A DNA stretch of 64,000 bases from the NCBI RefSeq assembly GCF_050279675.1, contig NZ_JBNNUK010000006.1, positions 1 through 64,000 on the forward strand, written 5' to 3'. The notes under the pieces were generated by a model, which worked only from the letters and a program-made list of their open reading frames with translations, was not told the origin of the DNA and did not search any database. Below are positions 17,273 to 25,416 of the stretch, piece by piece. Source of the stretch: Viridibacillus sp050279675 (GTDB lineage: Bacteria; Bacillota; Bacilli; Bacillales_A; Planococcaceae). Each line of letters opens with the position of its first letter. The first letter of the stretch is position 1. A program made the position numbers and the translations under genes.

Positions 17273-17812
17273 TTACTTTTGGAACGGCATACCGAATTGA
17301 GTTAGTAACTCGCGAGCTTCTTCATCAGAGTTCGCAGTAGTTACGATAACGATATCCATACCGCGTACTTTAGAAACTTTATCGTAGTCGATTTCTGGGA
17401 AGATTAATTGCTCTTTAATACCAAGAGTATAGTTACCGCGACCGTCAAATGCTTTTTTAGAAACACCACGGAAGTCACGTACACGTGGAAGAGAAACAGC
17501 GATTAGTTTATCCAAGAATTCATACATACGCTCACCGCGTAATGTAACTTTCGCACCGATTGGCATTCCTTCACGAAGACGGAAACCTGCGATAGATTTT
17601 TTAGCTTTAGTTACAACAGGTTTTTGACCTGTGATTAATGCTAATTCTTCAACAGCTGAGTCAAGAACTTTAGAGTTTTGAACTGCGTCACCAACACCCA
17701 TGTTAATAACGATTTTGTCAACTTTAGGAACTTGCATAACTGATGTATATTCAAACTTGCTCATAAGAGCAGGTGAAACCTCGTTTACAAATTTTTCTTT
17801 TAGGCGGCTCAT
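17273..17812 (-). CDS. rplE: 50S ribosomal protein L5
   Basis: 179 residues, with KIVINMGVGDAVQN and the C-terminal MDIVIVTTANSDEEARELL region. L5 binds 5S rRNA and contacts P-site tRNA. It lies between rplX and rpsN, with spacings of about 22-27 nt typical of this operon. Confidence 0.98.
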   Translation of the reverse strand: MSRLKEKFVNEVSPALMSKFEYTSVMQVPKVDKIVINMGVGDAVQNSKVLDSAVEELALITGQKPVVTKAKKSIAGFRLREGMPIGAKVTLRGERMYEFLDKLIAVSLPRVRDFRGVSKKAFDGRGNYTLGIKEQLIFPEIDYDKVSKVRGMDIVIVTTANSDEEARELLTQFGMPFQK

Positions 17813-17838
17813 GTGTTTGTACCTCCCTTCTCTATAAC

Positions 17839-18150
17839 TTATTTATCGATTACTGCACCTGATTTTTTTGCTACACGAACTTTTTTGCCATCTTCGATTT
17901 TGTAACCTACGCGAGTCGGCTCGCCAGATTTTGGATCGATTAGCATTACGTTCGAAACGTGAATTGCTGCCTCTTGGCTGACAATTCCACCTTGTGGGTT
18001 AACTTGGTTAGGTTTTACGTGTTTTTTGACGATGTTTACACCTTCAACTAGTACACGATCATTTTTAGGGAAAGCAGCAAGAATTACACCTGTTTTGCCT
18101 TTTTCTTTACCTGAAATAACCTTTACCTTGTCGCCTTTTTTAACATGCAT
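17839..18150 (-). CDS. rplX: 50S ribosomal protein L24
   Basis: 103 residues with an N-terminal KOW motif (KKGDKVKVISGKEKGKTG). L24 initiates 50S assembly by binding the 5' end of 23S rRNA. The start is an ATG after a good AGGAGG-type site. It follows rplN in the spc order. Confidence 0.98.
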   Translation of the reverse strand: MHVKKGDKVKVISGKEKGKTGVILAAFPKNDRVLVEGVNIVKKHVKPNQVNPQGGIVSQEAAIHVSNVMLIDPKSGEPTRVGYKIEDGKKVRVAKKSGAVIDK

Positions 18151-18186
18151 TCTGTCGCACCTCCTTGATTGGCACTTTCATGAAAA

Positions 18187-18555
18187 TTAAAGAACTTCCG
18201 GAGCTAAAGATACGATTTTCATGAAACTGTTGTCACGTAATTCACGTGCTACAGGTCCGAAAATACGAGTTCCGCGTGGTGATTTGTCATCTTTGATGAT
18301 TACACATGCGTTCTCATCGAATTTGATGTAAGTACCGTCTTTACGACGAACGCCGCTTTTCGTACGAACGATTACAGCTTTAACTACTTCACCCTTCTTG
18401 ACAACGCCACCTGGTGTTGCTTTCTTGACAGTACATACGATTACATCGCCGATGTTCGCAGTCTTACGTCCAGAACCACCAAGTACTTTGATAGTTAATA
18501 CTTCTTTCGCACCTGAGTTGTCAGCAACTTTTAAACGGGTTTCTTGTTGGATCAC
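18187..18555 (-). CDS. rplN: 50S ribosomal protein L14
   Basis: 122 residues starting MIQQETRLKVADNSGAKEVL, the L14 signature. It contacts the 30S subunit in bridge B8 and is the binding site of the silencing factor RsfS. It is the first gene of the classical spc segment; no separate promoter was clear in the 42-nt gap before it. Confidence 0.98.
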   Translation of the reverse strand: MIQQETRLKVADNSGAKEVLTIKVLGGSGRKTANIGDVIVCTVKKATPGGVVKKGEVVKAVIVRTKSGVRRKDGTYIKFDENACVIIKDDKSPRGTRIFGPVARELRDNSFMKIVSLAPEVL

Positions 18556-18597
18556 TTAGGTTACCTCCCTTCGGACGTTGTTAGTTCCGAAATTTAA

Positions 18598-18861
18598 TTA
18601 GATAATAACCGCTTTTTCTACTACTTCAACCAAACGGAAACGTTTAGTAGCTGATAGCGGACGAGTTTCCATAATGCGGACGATATCTCCAACTTTTGCT
18701 TCGTTGTTTTCATCATGCGCCTTGAATTTCTTAGAGTATTTTACACGTTTGCCATAAAGCTTATGCTTTTTGTGAGTTTCAATTAAAACTGAGATAGTTT
18801 TATCCATTTTATCTGAAACTACGCGGCCAGTGTAAACTTTGCGTTGGTTACGCTCAGTCAT
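18598..18861 (-). CDS. rpsQ: 30S ribosomal protein S17
   Basis: 87 residues, an OB-fold protein starting MTERNQRKVYTGRVVSDKMDKT. It binds the 5' domain of 16S rRNA early in 30S assembly. It lies between rpmC and rplN. Confidence 0.98.
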   Translation of the reverse strand: MTERNQRKVYTGRVVSDKMDKTISVLIETHKKHKLYGKRVKYSKKFKAHDENNEAKVGDIVRIMETRPLSATKRFRLVEVVEKAVII

Positions 18862-18878
18862 GCTGCAAACCTCCTTTA

Positions 18879-19079
18879 TCAGTTATTTGCACTGATTTCT
18901 CTTTCACGAATCACAGTTTTCATACGCGCAATTGCTTTGCGTACTTCGCGGATGCGAGCTGTGTTTTCTAATTGACCAGTCGCCAATTGGAAGCGAAGGT
19001 TAAAAAGCTCTTCTTTCAGTGATTTTACTTTAGTTTCGATTTCTGCTGTTGTAAGTTCACGGATTTCATTAGCTTTCAT
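18879..19079 (-). CDS. rpmC: 50S ribosomal protein L29
   Basis: 66 residues from the ATG at 19079 (MKANEIRELTTAEI). It is an all-helical protein at the tunnel exit that helps dock SRP and trigger factor. The start lies inside the end of rplP (11-nt overlap, in another frame), so translation is probably coupled. The longer frame to 19112 is not used, because it would add unrelated residues. Confidence 0.96.
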   Translation of the reverse strand: MKANEIRELTTAEIETKVKSLKEELFNLRFQLATGQLENTARIREVRKAIARMKTVIREREISANN

Positions 19080-19503
19080 TAGATTCACCACCAATTTCTT
19101 CACGTTTAACAATCTTACATTTCACAGGAAGCTTATGAGATGCTAAACGAAGTGCTTCACGAGAGATTTCCTCAGAAACGCCTCCGATTTCGAACATAAT
19201 TTTTCCTGGTTTAACTACTGCTACCCATCCTTCAGGAGCACCTTTACCTGAACCCATACGCACTTCTAGAGGCTTTTTCGTATATGGTTTATGTGGGAAG
19301 ATTTTAATCCAAACTTTACCGCCACGTTTCATGTAACGAGTCATCGCGATACGTGCAGATTCGATTTGACGGTTAGTGATCCAGCTAGCTTCAGTTGCTT
19401 GTAAACCGAATTCGCCGAATGCAATTTCTTTACCGCCTTTCGCTTCTCCACGCATTTTTCCGCGGTGTACACGACGGTATTTTACGCGTTTTGGCAATAA
19501 CAT
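19069..19503 (-). CDS. rplP: 50S ribosomal protein L16
   Basis: 144 residues starting MLLPKRVKYRRVHRGKMRG, with the conserved KVWIKIFPHKPYT. L16 organises the A-site region and 5S rRNA of the 50S subunit. It starts 1 nt after the rpsC stop and overlaps rpmC at its end. Confidence 0.98.
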   Translation of the reverse strand: MLLPKRVKYRRVHRGKMRGEAKGGKEIAFGEFGLQATEASWITNRQIESARIAMTRYMKRGGKVWIKIFPHKPYTKKPLEVRMGSGKGAPEGWVAVVKPGKIMFEIGGVSEEISREALRLASHKLPVKCKIVKREEIGGESNES

Positions 19504-19504
19504 A

Positions 19505-20161
19505 TTATTTGCCTCCTTCCTCAGAGTTCTTCTTCACTGGAAGGACTTCACCGCGGTAAATCCATACTTTAACACCTAATTTACCATAAGTAGTGTCAGC
19601 TTCTGCATGAGCATAATCAATGTCAGCACGAAGAGTATGAAGCGGAACAGTTCCTTCACTATAATGTTCAGCACGCGCGATATCAGCGCCGCCTAGACGA
19701 CCAGATACTTGAGTTTTAATCCCTTTAGCGCCTGCACGCATTGTGCGTTGAATAGTTTGTTTTTGTGCACGACGGAATGATACACGGTTTTCTAATTGGC
19801 GAGCAATGTTCTCTGCTACCAATTTAGCGTCAAGATCCGCACGTTTGATTTCAACAATATTGATGTGAACGCGTTTACCAGTGATTTTGCCAAGGTTTTT
19901 ACGAAGTGATTCCACTTCAGTACCGCCCTTACCAATTACCATACCTGGTTTTGCAGTGTGAATTGTAATATTAACACGGTTTGCAGCGCGTTCGATTTCT
20001 ACTTTAGAAACTGAAGCTTCTTTTAAGCTTGTTTCAATGTATTTACGTACTTTAATGTCTTCATGAAGTAAAGTAGCGTACTCTTTTTCAGCGTACCATC
20101 TAGATTCCCAATCACGAATGACACCAACACGTAATCCTATTGGATGTACTTTTTGACCCAC
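19505..20161 (-). CDS. rpsC: 30S ribosomal protein S3
   Basis: 218 residues with a KH domain (GMVIGKGGTEVESLRKNL) in the N-terminal half and the S3 C-terminal domain (GVKVWIYRGEVLP). It is at the mRNA entry channel and contributes to helicase activity. It is tightly spaced between rplV and rplP. Confidence 0.98.
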   Translation of the reverse strand: MGQKVHPIGLRVGVIRDWESRWYAEKEYATLLHEDIKVRKYIETSLKEASVSKVEIERAANRVNITIHTAKPGMVIGKGGTEVESLRKNLGKITGKRVHINIVEIKRADLDAKLVAENIARQLENRVSFRRAQKQTIQRTMRAGAKGIKTQVSGRLGGADIARAEHYSEGTVPLHTLRADIDYAHAEADTTYGKLGVKVWIYRGEVLPVKKNSEEGGK

Positions 20162-20164
20162 GTA

Positions 20165-20509
20165 TTATCCCTCCTTCTTCTCAGATACCACTAGAGTAAT
20201 GTGGCTTGTACGTTTGTTAATTGCGCTTGCACGTCCTTGTGCGCGTGGACGGAAACGTTTTAACGTTGGACCTTCATCAACGAATACTTCTGAAATAACT
20301 AAGTTATTTACATCTAAATCATAGTTATGTTCAGCATTTGCAACTGCAGATTTTAGTACTTTTTCAACTACAGGAGACGCTGCTCTTGGAGTGTGACGTA
20401 AAATTGCAACCGCTTCGCCAATTTGCTTACCTCGGATCAAATCAACCACTAAGCGGACTTTACGAGGAGCAATGCGAACTGTGCGAGCAATAGCTTTAGC
20501 TTCTTGCAT
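20165..20509 (-). CDS. rplV: 50S ribosomal protein L22
   Basis: 114 residues, with RIAPRKVRLVVDLIRGK at the N-terminus and the extended loop PRAQGRASAINKRTSHI that lines the exit tunnel. Changes in this loop cause macrolide resistance; no deletion is apparent here. It lies between rpsS and rpsC. Confidence 0.98.
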   Translation of the reverse strand: MQEAKAIARTVRIAPRKVRLVVDLIRGKQIGEAVAILRHTPRAASPVVEKVLKSAVANAEHNYDLDVNNLVISEVFVDEGPTLKRFRPRAQGRASAINKRTSHITLVVSEKKEG

Positions 20510-20530
20510 CAGGATTTACCTCCCCTCATA

Positions 20531-20812
20531 TTAGCGTACTGATGTTTTCTTATCATCTGCACCATGACCTTTATATGTGCGTGTTGGTGCGAACTCACCT
20601 AGTTTATGACCTACCATATCTTCAGTCACGTATACAGGAACATGTTTACGTCCATCATATACAGCGATAGTTAGTCCGATAAAGTTCGGGAAGATTGTAG
20701 AACGGCGAGACCAAGTCTTGATAACTTGTTTTTTCTCAGAAGCCTCTTGTGCTTCCACTTTTTTCATTAAGTGGTCATCGACAAAAGGTCCTTTTTTCAA
20801 GCTGCGACCCAT
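20531..20812 (-). CDS. rpsS: 30S ribosomal protein S19
   Basis: 93 residues starting MGRSLKKGPFVDDHLMKKVE, with FIGLTIAVYDGRKHVPV. It lies in the 30S head and forms a complex with S13. It is between rplB and rplV in the S10 segment, with a GGAGG-type site upstream. Confidence 0.98.
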   Translation of the reverse strand: MGRSLKKGPFVDDHLMKKVEAQEASEKKQVIKTWSRRSTIFPNFIGLTIAVYDGRKHVPVYVTEDMVGHKLGEFAPTRTYKGHGADDKKTSVR

Positions 20813-20872
20813 ATTGGAGCCTCCCTCCGTGATCCCACTACGGTTCTTTCAACGAACCGCAGTCTAATCACT

Positions 20873-21703
20873 TTATTTTTTACGACGACGAATGATAAGT
20901 TTGTCGGATTTATTTTTCTTGTTACGAGTTTTATAACCAAGAGCTGGTTTACCCCATGGTGTCATTGGTGATTTACGTCCGATTGGAGAACGTCCTTCAC
21001 CACCACCGTGTGGGTGATCGTTCGGGTTCATTACAGATCCACGTACAGTTGGGCGTTTGCCTAACCAACGAGTACGACCTGCTTTACCGATTTTGATTAA
21101 TTCGTGTTGTTCGTTACCAACTTGACCAATTGTAGCACGGCAAGTAGCAAGGATCATGCGAACTTCACCAGATTGAAGACGAACTATTACGTATTTACCC
21201 TCTTTACCAAGGATTTGAGCTGATGTACCAGCAGAACGTACTAATTGTCCACCTTTACCAGGTTTCATTTCGATGTTATGGATTGTAGTACCCATTGGCA
21301 TATTTTCAAGTGGTAACGCGTTACCTACTTTAATATCAACATCTGCACCTGATAAAATTGTCATTCCTACAACTAGACCTTTAGGTGCTAGGATGTAGCG
21401 TTTTTCACCATCTGCATAATTAATTAGTGCAATGTTTGCAGAACGGTTTGGATCATATTCGATAGTAGCAACGCGTCCTGGAATGCCATCTTTCAAACGT
21501 TTGAAATCAATGACACGATATTGGCGTTTATGGCCACCACCGTTATGACGAACAGTGATTTTACCTTGGTTATTACGACCAGCTTTGCGTTTAGTCGGTT
21601 CTAACAATGATTTCTCAGGCTTGTTAGTTGTGATTTCAGCAAAGTCAGATGACGTCATGTTACGACGACCATTTGAGGTAGGCTTATACTTTTTAATCGC
21701 CAT
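20873..21703 (-). CDS. rplB: 50S ribosomal protein L2
   Basis: 276 residues. The C-terminal signature with GSVMNPNDHPHGGGEGRSPI contains the conserved His near the peptidyl-transferase centre. L2 is essential for subunit joining and peptidyl transfer. It lies between rplW and rpsS. Confidence 0.98.
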   Translation of the reverse strand: MAIKKYKPTSNGRRNMTSSDFAEITTNKPEKSLLEPTKRKAGRNNQGKITVRHNGGGHKRQYRVIDFKRLKDGIPGRVATIEYDPNRSANIALINYADGEKRYILAPKGLVVGMTILSGADVDIKVGNALPLENMPMGTTIHNIEMKPGKGGQLVRSAGTSAQILGKEGKYVIVRLQSGEVRMILATCRATIGQVGNEQHELIKIGKAGRTRWLGKRPTVRGSVMNPNDHPHGGGEGRSPIGRKSPMTPWGKPALGYKTRNKKNKSDKLIIRRRKK

Positions 21704-21744
21704 TTGAGTTCCCTCCTTCTTTATTGTTCAATAATGAACGAAAA

Positions 21745-22026
21745 TTACATTTCGAATAATTCGATTTCGTTGCCAGCAACTAATTTAACGATTGCTTTAC
21801 GGCGTTTGTTTGTGTAACCACCGAATTTACCAACGCGTTTGTATTTACCTTTGTAGTTCATGATGTTTACTTTCTCAACTTTAACACCAAAGATAGATTC
21901 AACAGCGTCTTTAACTTCAGTTTTGTTGGCACGAGTGTCAACTTCAAATGTATATTTGTTTTCTGCCATTAGTTCTGAAGAACGCTCAGTAATGACAGGA
22001 CGTTTTAAAATATCACGTGCTTCCAT
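21745..22026 (-). CDS. rplW: 50S ribosomal protein L23
   Basis: 93 residues, starting MEARDILKRPVITERSSELM. L23 sits at the tunnel exit and is the dock for trigger factor and SRP. Its start overlaps the last base of rplD, indicating coupled translation. Confidence 0.98.
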   Translation of the reverse strand: MEARDILKRPVITERSSELMAENKYTFEVDTRANKTEVKDAVESIFGVKVEKVNIMNYKGKYKRVGKFGGYTNKRRKAIVKLVAGNEIELFEM

Positions 22027-22649
22027 TAACCAAGCACCTCCTCAACTTTTTCTACAGCAGCTTTAGTGAAAACTACTTTTTCGTGACCTAAAAGATCAAG
22101 AACGTTAATACCAGCAGCTGGTACAACAGTAATGCCTTGGATGTTACGAGCAGACAATGCTACGTTTTCATCTAAATTAGCAGTTACGAATAATGCTTTA
22201 GATTCGATTGAAAGATCTTTAAGAACTTTTACGAAATCTTTAGTTTTTGGTGTGTCTAGTTTAAGAGCATCTAGTACTAAGAAATTAGTTTCTAATACTT
22301 TAGCAGATAGAGCTGATTTAAGAGCTAAACGACGTACTTTTTTCGGTAGTTTGTAGCTATAGCTACGAGGTACTGGACCGAATACTACGCCACCGCCACG
22401 CCATTGTGGAGAGCGGATAGAACCTTGACGAGCACGTCCTGTTCCTTTTTGCTTCCATGGTTTACGACCACCGCCAGCAACTTCAGAACGGTTTTTTACT
22501 TTATGGTTACCTTGACGTAATGAAGCGCGTTGAGCGATAACTGCGTCGAATAACACGTTTTGGTTTGGTTCGATTCCGAAGATTGCATCGTTTAATTCGA
22601 TTTCACCAACAGAAGAACCCGTTTGACTAAGCAAAGATACTTTTGTCAT
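22026..22649 (-). CDS. rplD: 50S ribosomal protein L4
   Basis: 207 residues with the long tunnel-lining loop around RPKWKQKGTGRARQGS-like sequence (GRKPWKQKGTGRARQGSIRS). In several bacteria L4 controls the S10 operon. It lies between rplC and rplW. Confidence 0.98.
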   Translation of the reverse strand: MTKVSLLSQTGSSVGEIELNDAIFGIEPNQNVLFDAVIAQRASLRQGNHKVKNRSEVAGGGRKPWKQKGTGRARQGSIRSPQWRGGGVVFGPVPRSYSYKLPKKVRRLALKSALSAKVLETNFLVLDALKLDTPKTKDFVKVLKDLSIESKALFVTANLDENVALSARNIQGITVVPAAGINVLDLLGHEKVVFTKAAVEKVEEVLG

Positions 22650-22675
22650 TCCTGTTTCCTCCTTTCTTCGGTAAG

Positions 22676-23305
22676 TTAGTTAGCTTTAATAGCAGCTTTA
22701 ACTGTTACTAATGCTTTACGAGAACCAGGAACATTACCTTTAATAAGTAGTAAGTTGCGTTCAACGTCAACTTTTACAATTTCCAAGTTTTGGATTGTAA
22801 CAACTCCGCCACCCATTTGACCAGGTAATTTCTTTTGTTTGAATACGCGGTTCGGAGCAACTGGACCCATTGAACCAGGACGACGGTGGTAACGAGAACC
22901 GTGGGACATTGGACCACGAGATTGTCCGTGGCGTTTAATAACACCTTGGAAACCTTTACCCTTAGTAACACCTGTTACATCTACTACATCGCCTTCTGCG
23001 AAAATTTCAACTTTGACTTCTTGACCAACCTCGTACTCAGCTAAGTTTACATCGCGGATTTCGCGGATGAAGCGCTTAGGAGCAGTGCTTGCTTTAGCTA
23101 CGTGTCCTTTTTCAGGTTTGTTAGAAAGCTTTTCGCGCTTATCTTCGAAACCGATTTGGATTGCTTCGTAACCGTCTGTATCAACTGATTTCTTTTGAAG
23201 TACTACGTTTGGAGTAGCTTCAACAACAGTTACAGGGATTAAATCACCGTTCTCAGCAAAAACTTGCGTCATACCGATTTTTCTACCTAAGATTCCTTTG
23301 GTCAT
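22676..23305 (-). CDS. rplC: 50S ribosomal protein L3
   Basis: 209 residues. The central loop GKGFQGVIKRHGQSRGP that points to the peptidyl-transferase centre is intact. L3 is one of two initiators of 50S assembly. It is the second gene of the S10 segment. Confidence 0.98.
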   Translation of the reverse strand: MTKGILGRKIGMTQVFAENGDLIPVTVVEATPNVVLQKKSVDTDGYEAIQIGFEDKREKLSNKPEKGHVAKASTAPKRFIREIRDVNLAEYEVGQEVKVEIFAEGDVVDVTGVTKGKGFQGVIKRHGQSRGPMSHGSRYHRRPGSMGPVAPNRVFKQKKLPGQMGGGVVTIQNLEIVKVDVERNLLLIKGNVPGSRKALVTVKAAIKAN

Positions 23306-23352
23306 TTGTCACACCTCCTGTGATTATTGTTTTTCTATTTTCATTTTTACCA

Positions 23353-23661
23353 TTAAAGTTTGATTTCAATATCAACGCCAGATGGTAAATCAAGTTTCAT
23401 TAACGCGTCAACAGTTTGTGGTGTTGGGTTAACGATATCGATCAGACGTTTATGAGTACGCATCTCGAATTGCTCACGAGAATCTTTGTACTTATGCACG
23501 GCACGCAGAATTGTGTACACCGATTTTTCAGTTGGAAGTGGAATCGGACCTGATACACTTGCACCTGAACGTTTAGCAGTTTCCACAATTTTCTCAGCAG
23601 ATTGATCAAGAATTCTATGATCATATGCTTTCAAACGGATACGGATCTTTTGTTTTGCCAT
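23353..23661 (-). CDS. rpsJ: 30S ribosomal protein S10
   Basis: 102 residues starting AKQKIRIRLKAYDHRILDQS after the Met. S10 (NusE) is a 30S head protein and also binds NusB in antitermination complexes. It is the first gene of the S10-spc-alpha cluster, preceded by a conserved leader and a strong promoter. Confidence 0.98.
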   Translation of the reverse strand: MAKQKIRIRLKAYDHRILDQSAEKIVETAKRSGASVSGPIPLPTEKSVYTILRAVHKYKDSREQFEMRTHKRLIDIVNPTPQTVDALMKLDLPSGVDIEIKL

Positions 23662-23820
23662 TATTTTCCCTCCTTTTCGCCTATTTCCTAGACATTCTCC
23701 ACGGAAATTTCTCCGTCACACGCGCCATGGCAATGCGGCCGGGTGTGTCGGCAACCTCCCGCTTCATCGCAGTCGAAGACCAACATTTGATATTATACAC
23801 ATAAAAAAAAGAATAAGCAA
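23662..23820 (-). promoter_or_regulatory. S10 operon promoter and leader RNA
   Basis: On the minus strand TTGCTT (23815-23820), a 17-bp spacer and TATAAT (23792-23797) form a good sigma-A promoter. The leader of about 124 nt contains GGGAGGTTGCCGACACACCC, a CCATGG core, and a small hairpin ACGGA/TCCGT before the rpsJ ribosome-binding site. This resembles the leader upstream of rpsJ in other Bacillales as I remember it; which protein, if any, binds it is not known from the sequence. Confidence 0.75.
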
Positions 23821-23936
23821 GTGTTTTCGCTAAACTCTTTTCAATGTCATGTTTATTCTGTGTTATCTTCACCTTTTGCTCTTCAGCAGATTTCAAGTAT
23901 ATAAAAAATATAGCTATATTGCAAACTATAAGTAAT

Positions 23937-23971
23937 AAAAAAGGATGCAATTCAATTCGAATTGCATCCTT
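23937..23971 (-). terminator. Terminator after the yuiF-like gene
   Basis: A perfect 13-bp stem (AAGGATGCAATTC and its complement) with a 5-nt loop is followed by a T-run on the minus strand, four bases past the yuiF stop. It insulates the S10 promoter from read-through. Confidence 0.95.
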
Positions 23972-23975
23972 ACTA

Positions 23976-25292
23976 TTATAAGAAGTATACACAAGCAATC
24001 CAACCAAAGACAATGAGTGGAATATTGACGAAGATAAACGTCGGTACACATGTATCCCAAATATGATCGTGCTGTCCGTCGACGTTCAATCCAGCTGTTG
24101 GTCCTAGAGTTGTATCAGAAGCTGGCGATCCAGCATCTCCAAGAGCACCCGCTGTCCCAATCAAACACATAATTGCTAATGGGCTTAACCCAAGTTCTAC
24201 AGACAAAGGAACAAATAGTGTTGCAATGATCGGAATTGTCGCAAAGGATGAACCAATTCCCATCGTTACGATTAAACCAATGATTAGCATAACAAATACA
24301 GCTAAACTAGTATTTCCTTCGAATATACTCAACGAACTGCTGATTAGGCTATCTATATCTCCTGTTGCATTTATAACAGAAGCAAAGCCGTTTGCTGCAA
24401 TCATAACAAAGCCGATAAATGACATCATGCGCATTCCATCTGTTAAAACTTCATCCGCTTCTCTCCATTTCAAAGCTCCAGTCACATACATAACGGTAAT
24501 ACCTGCAAATGCACCAACTATCATGGAATCAGTTGCAATCTGTGTATAGAGCGCTGCAATTAATGCCATGATAGTTGAAATAATTACTCTTTTACTAACC
24601 TTTAGTTCTATAGAAGAAGTTTCAACTCCTGCTTCTTCATAGCGGCGAGGTTTACGATAAAAGAATAAAGCGACAACTAAACCAATCAGCATCCCTAACA
24701 CAGGAATGGCCATTGCTATCGGAACATCATTCACAGATACATCCATACCAGCCTTTGTTACTTGAGTTGCTATTATCTCTTGGAAAATGGAACCAAATCC
24801 TGAAGGTACAAAACTATATGTGCCTACTAAACCAACGGCAATAATTGTAGAGATGATTCGACGATCTACTTCAAGCATATTTAGGATTTTCAAAATTGGC
24901 GGAATCAATAATGGAATAAATGCTATATGAATCGGAATTAAGTTTTGAGAGAATACGGCCATTGCAAAAATTAGAAAGAAGATCAAAGCCTTCACTAATC
25001 CTCGTTTATTATTTTCCCCGTTTTTATTTAAGATTTTTAGAATCGATGCAATCATTAGTTCAGGAATGCCTGTTTTTGAAATGGCCATTGCAAAACCACC
25101 TAATAATCCATAACTCAAAGCTATTGTTGCCCCTGCTCCTAACCCTTCTGTAAATGTTTCTACAGTTTTAGAAATTCCCATACCACTTGTTAGGCCCCCT
25201 GCAAACGCACCTAATACAAGTGAAAGAACAACATTTATACGCAATAAACTTAATATCAACATGACAGCTATTGCTATAATTACTGCATTCAT
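23976..25292 (-). CDS. YuiF-like Na+/H+ antiporter-family transporter
   Basis: About 438 residues with around 11-12 membrane segments. It closely resembles B. subtilis YuiF, for example FSQNLIPIHIAFIPLLIPP, GIGSSFATIPIIATLFVPL and GDAGSPASDTTLGPT. The family is assigned to the NhaC/ion-transporter superfamily, and YuiF has been suggested to move amino acids rather than only Na+. The ATG at 25292 is preferred over a GTG three codons upstream. It has its own consensus promoter and terminator. In B. subtilis this locus is elsewhere, so the gene is an insertion in the ribosomal supercluster. Confidence 0.85.
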   Translation of the reverse strand: MNAVIIAIAVMLILSLLRINVVLSLVLGAFAGGLTSGMGISKTVETFTEGLGAGATIALSYGLLGGFAMAISKTGIPELMIASILKILNKNGENNKRGLVKALIFFLIFAMAVFSQNLIPIHIAFIPLLIPPILKILNMLEVDRRIISTIIAVGLVGTYSFVPSGFGSIFQEIIATQVTKAGMDVSVNDVPIAMAIPVLGMLIGLVVALFFYRKPRRYEEAGVETSSIELKVSKRVIISTIMALIAALYTQIATDSMIVGAFAGITVMYVTGALKWREADEVLTDGMRMMSFIGFVMIAANGFASVINATGDIDSLISSSLSIFEGNTSLAVFVMLIIGLIVTMGIGSSFATIPIIATLFVPLSVELGLSPLAIMCLIGTAGALGDAGSPASDTTLGPTAGLNVDGQHDHIWDTCVPTFIFVNIPLIVFGWIACVYFL

Positions 25293-25339
25293 ATTTTTCA
25301 CTTCACTTTCATACTCTAGCTCTCTAGTTCGATAAAGTA

Positions 25340-25368
25340 ATTATAAGTAGATTAATTATTATTGTCAA
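25340..25368 (-). promoter_or_regulatory. Consensus sigma-A promoter of the yuiF-like gene
   Basis: TTGACA (25363-25368), a 17-bp spacer and TATAAT (25340-25345) match the sigma-A consensus exactly. It lies directly next to the terminator of the Bce module. Confidence 0.9.
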
Positions 25369-25369
25369 T

Positions 25370-25405
25370 AAAAAATCCCACGCAAAGTAATACTCTACGT
25401 GGGAT
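25370..25405 (-). terminator. Terminator after the BceB-like gene
   Basis: A hairpin with ATCCCACG/CGTGGGAT arms is followed by TTTTTT on the minus strand, 12 nt after the permease stop. Confidence 0.9.
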
Positions 25406-25416
25406 TTCTTCTGTAA

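Noticed and set aside
23681..24049. Minus-strand frame of 122 codons between rpsJ and yuiF
   Set aside because: It spans the yuiF 3' end, a strong terminator, the S10 promoter and the S10 leader, and has no ribosome-binding site or recognisable product.
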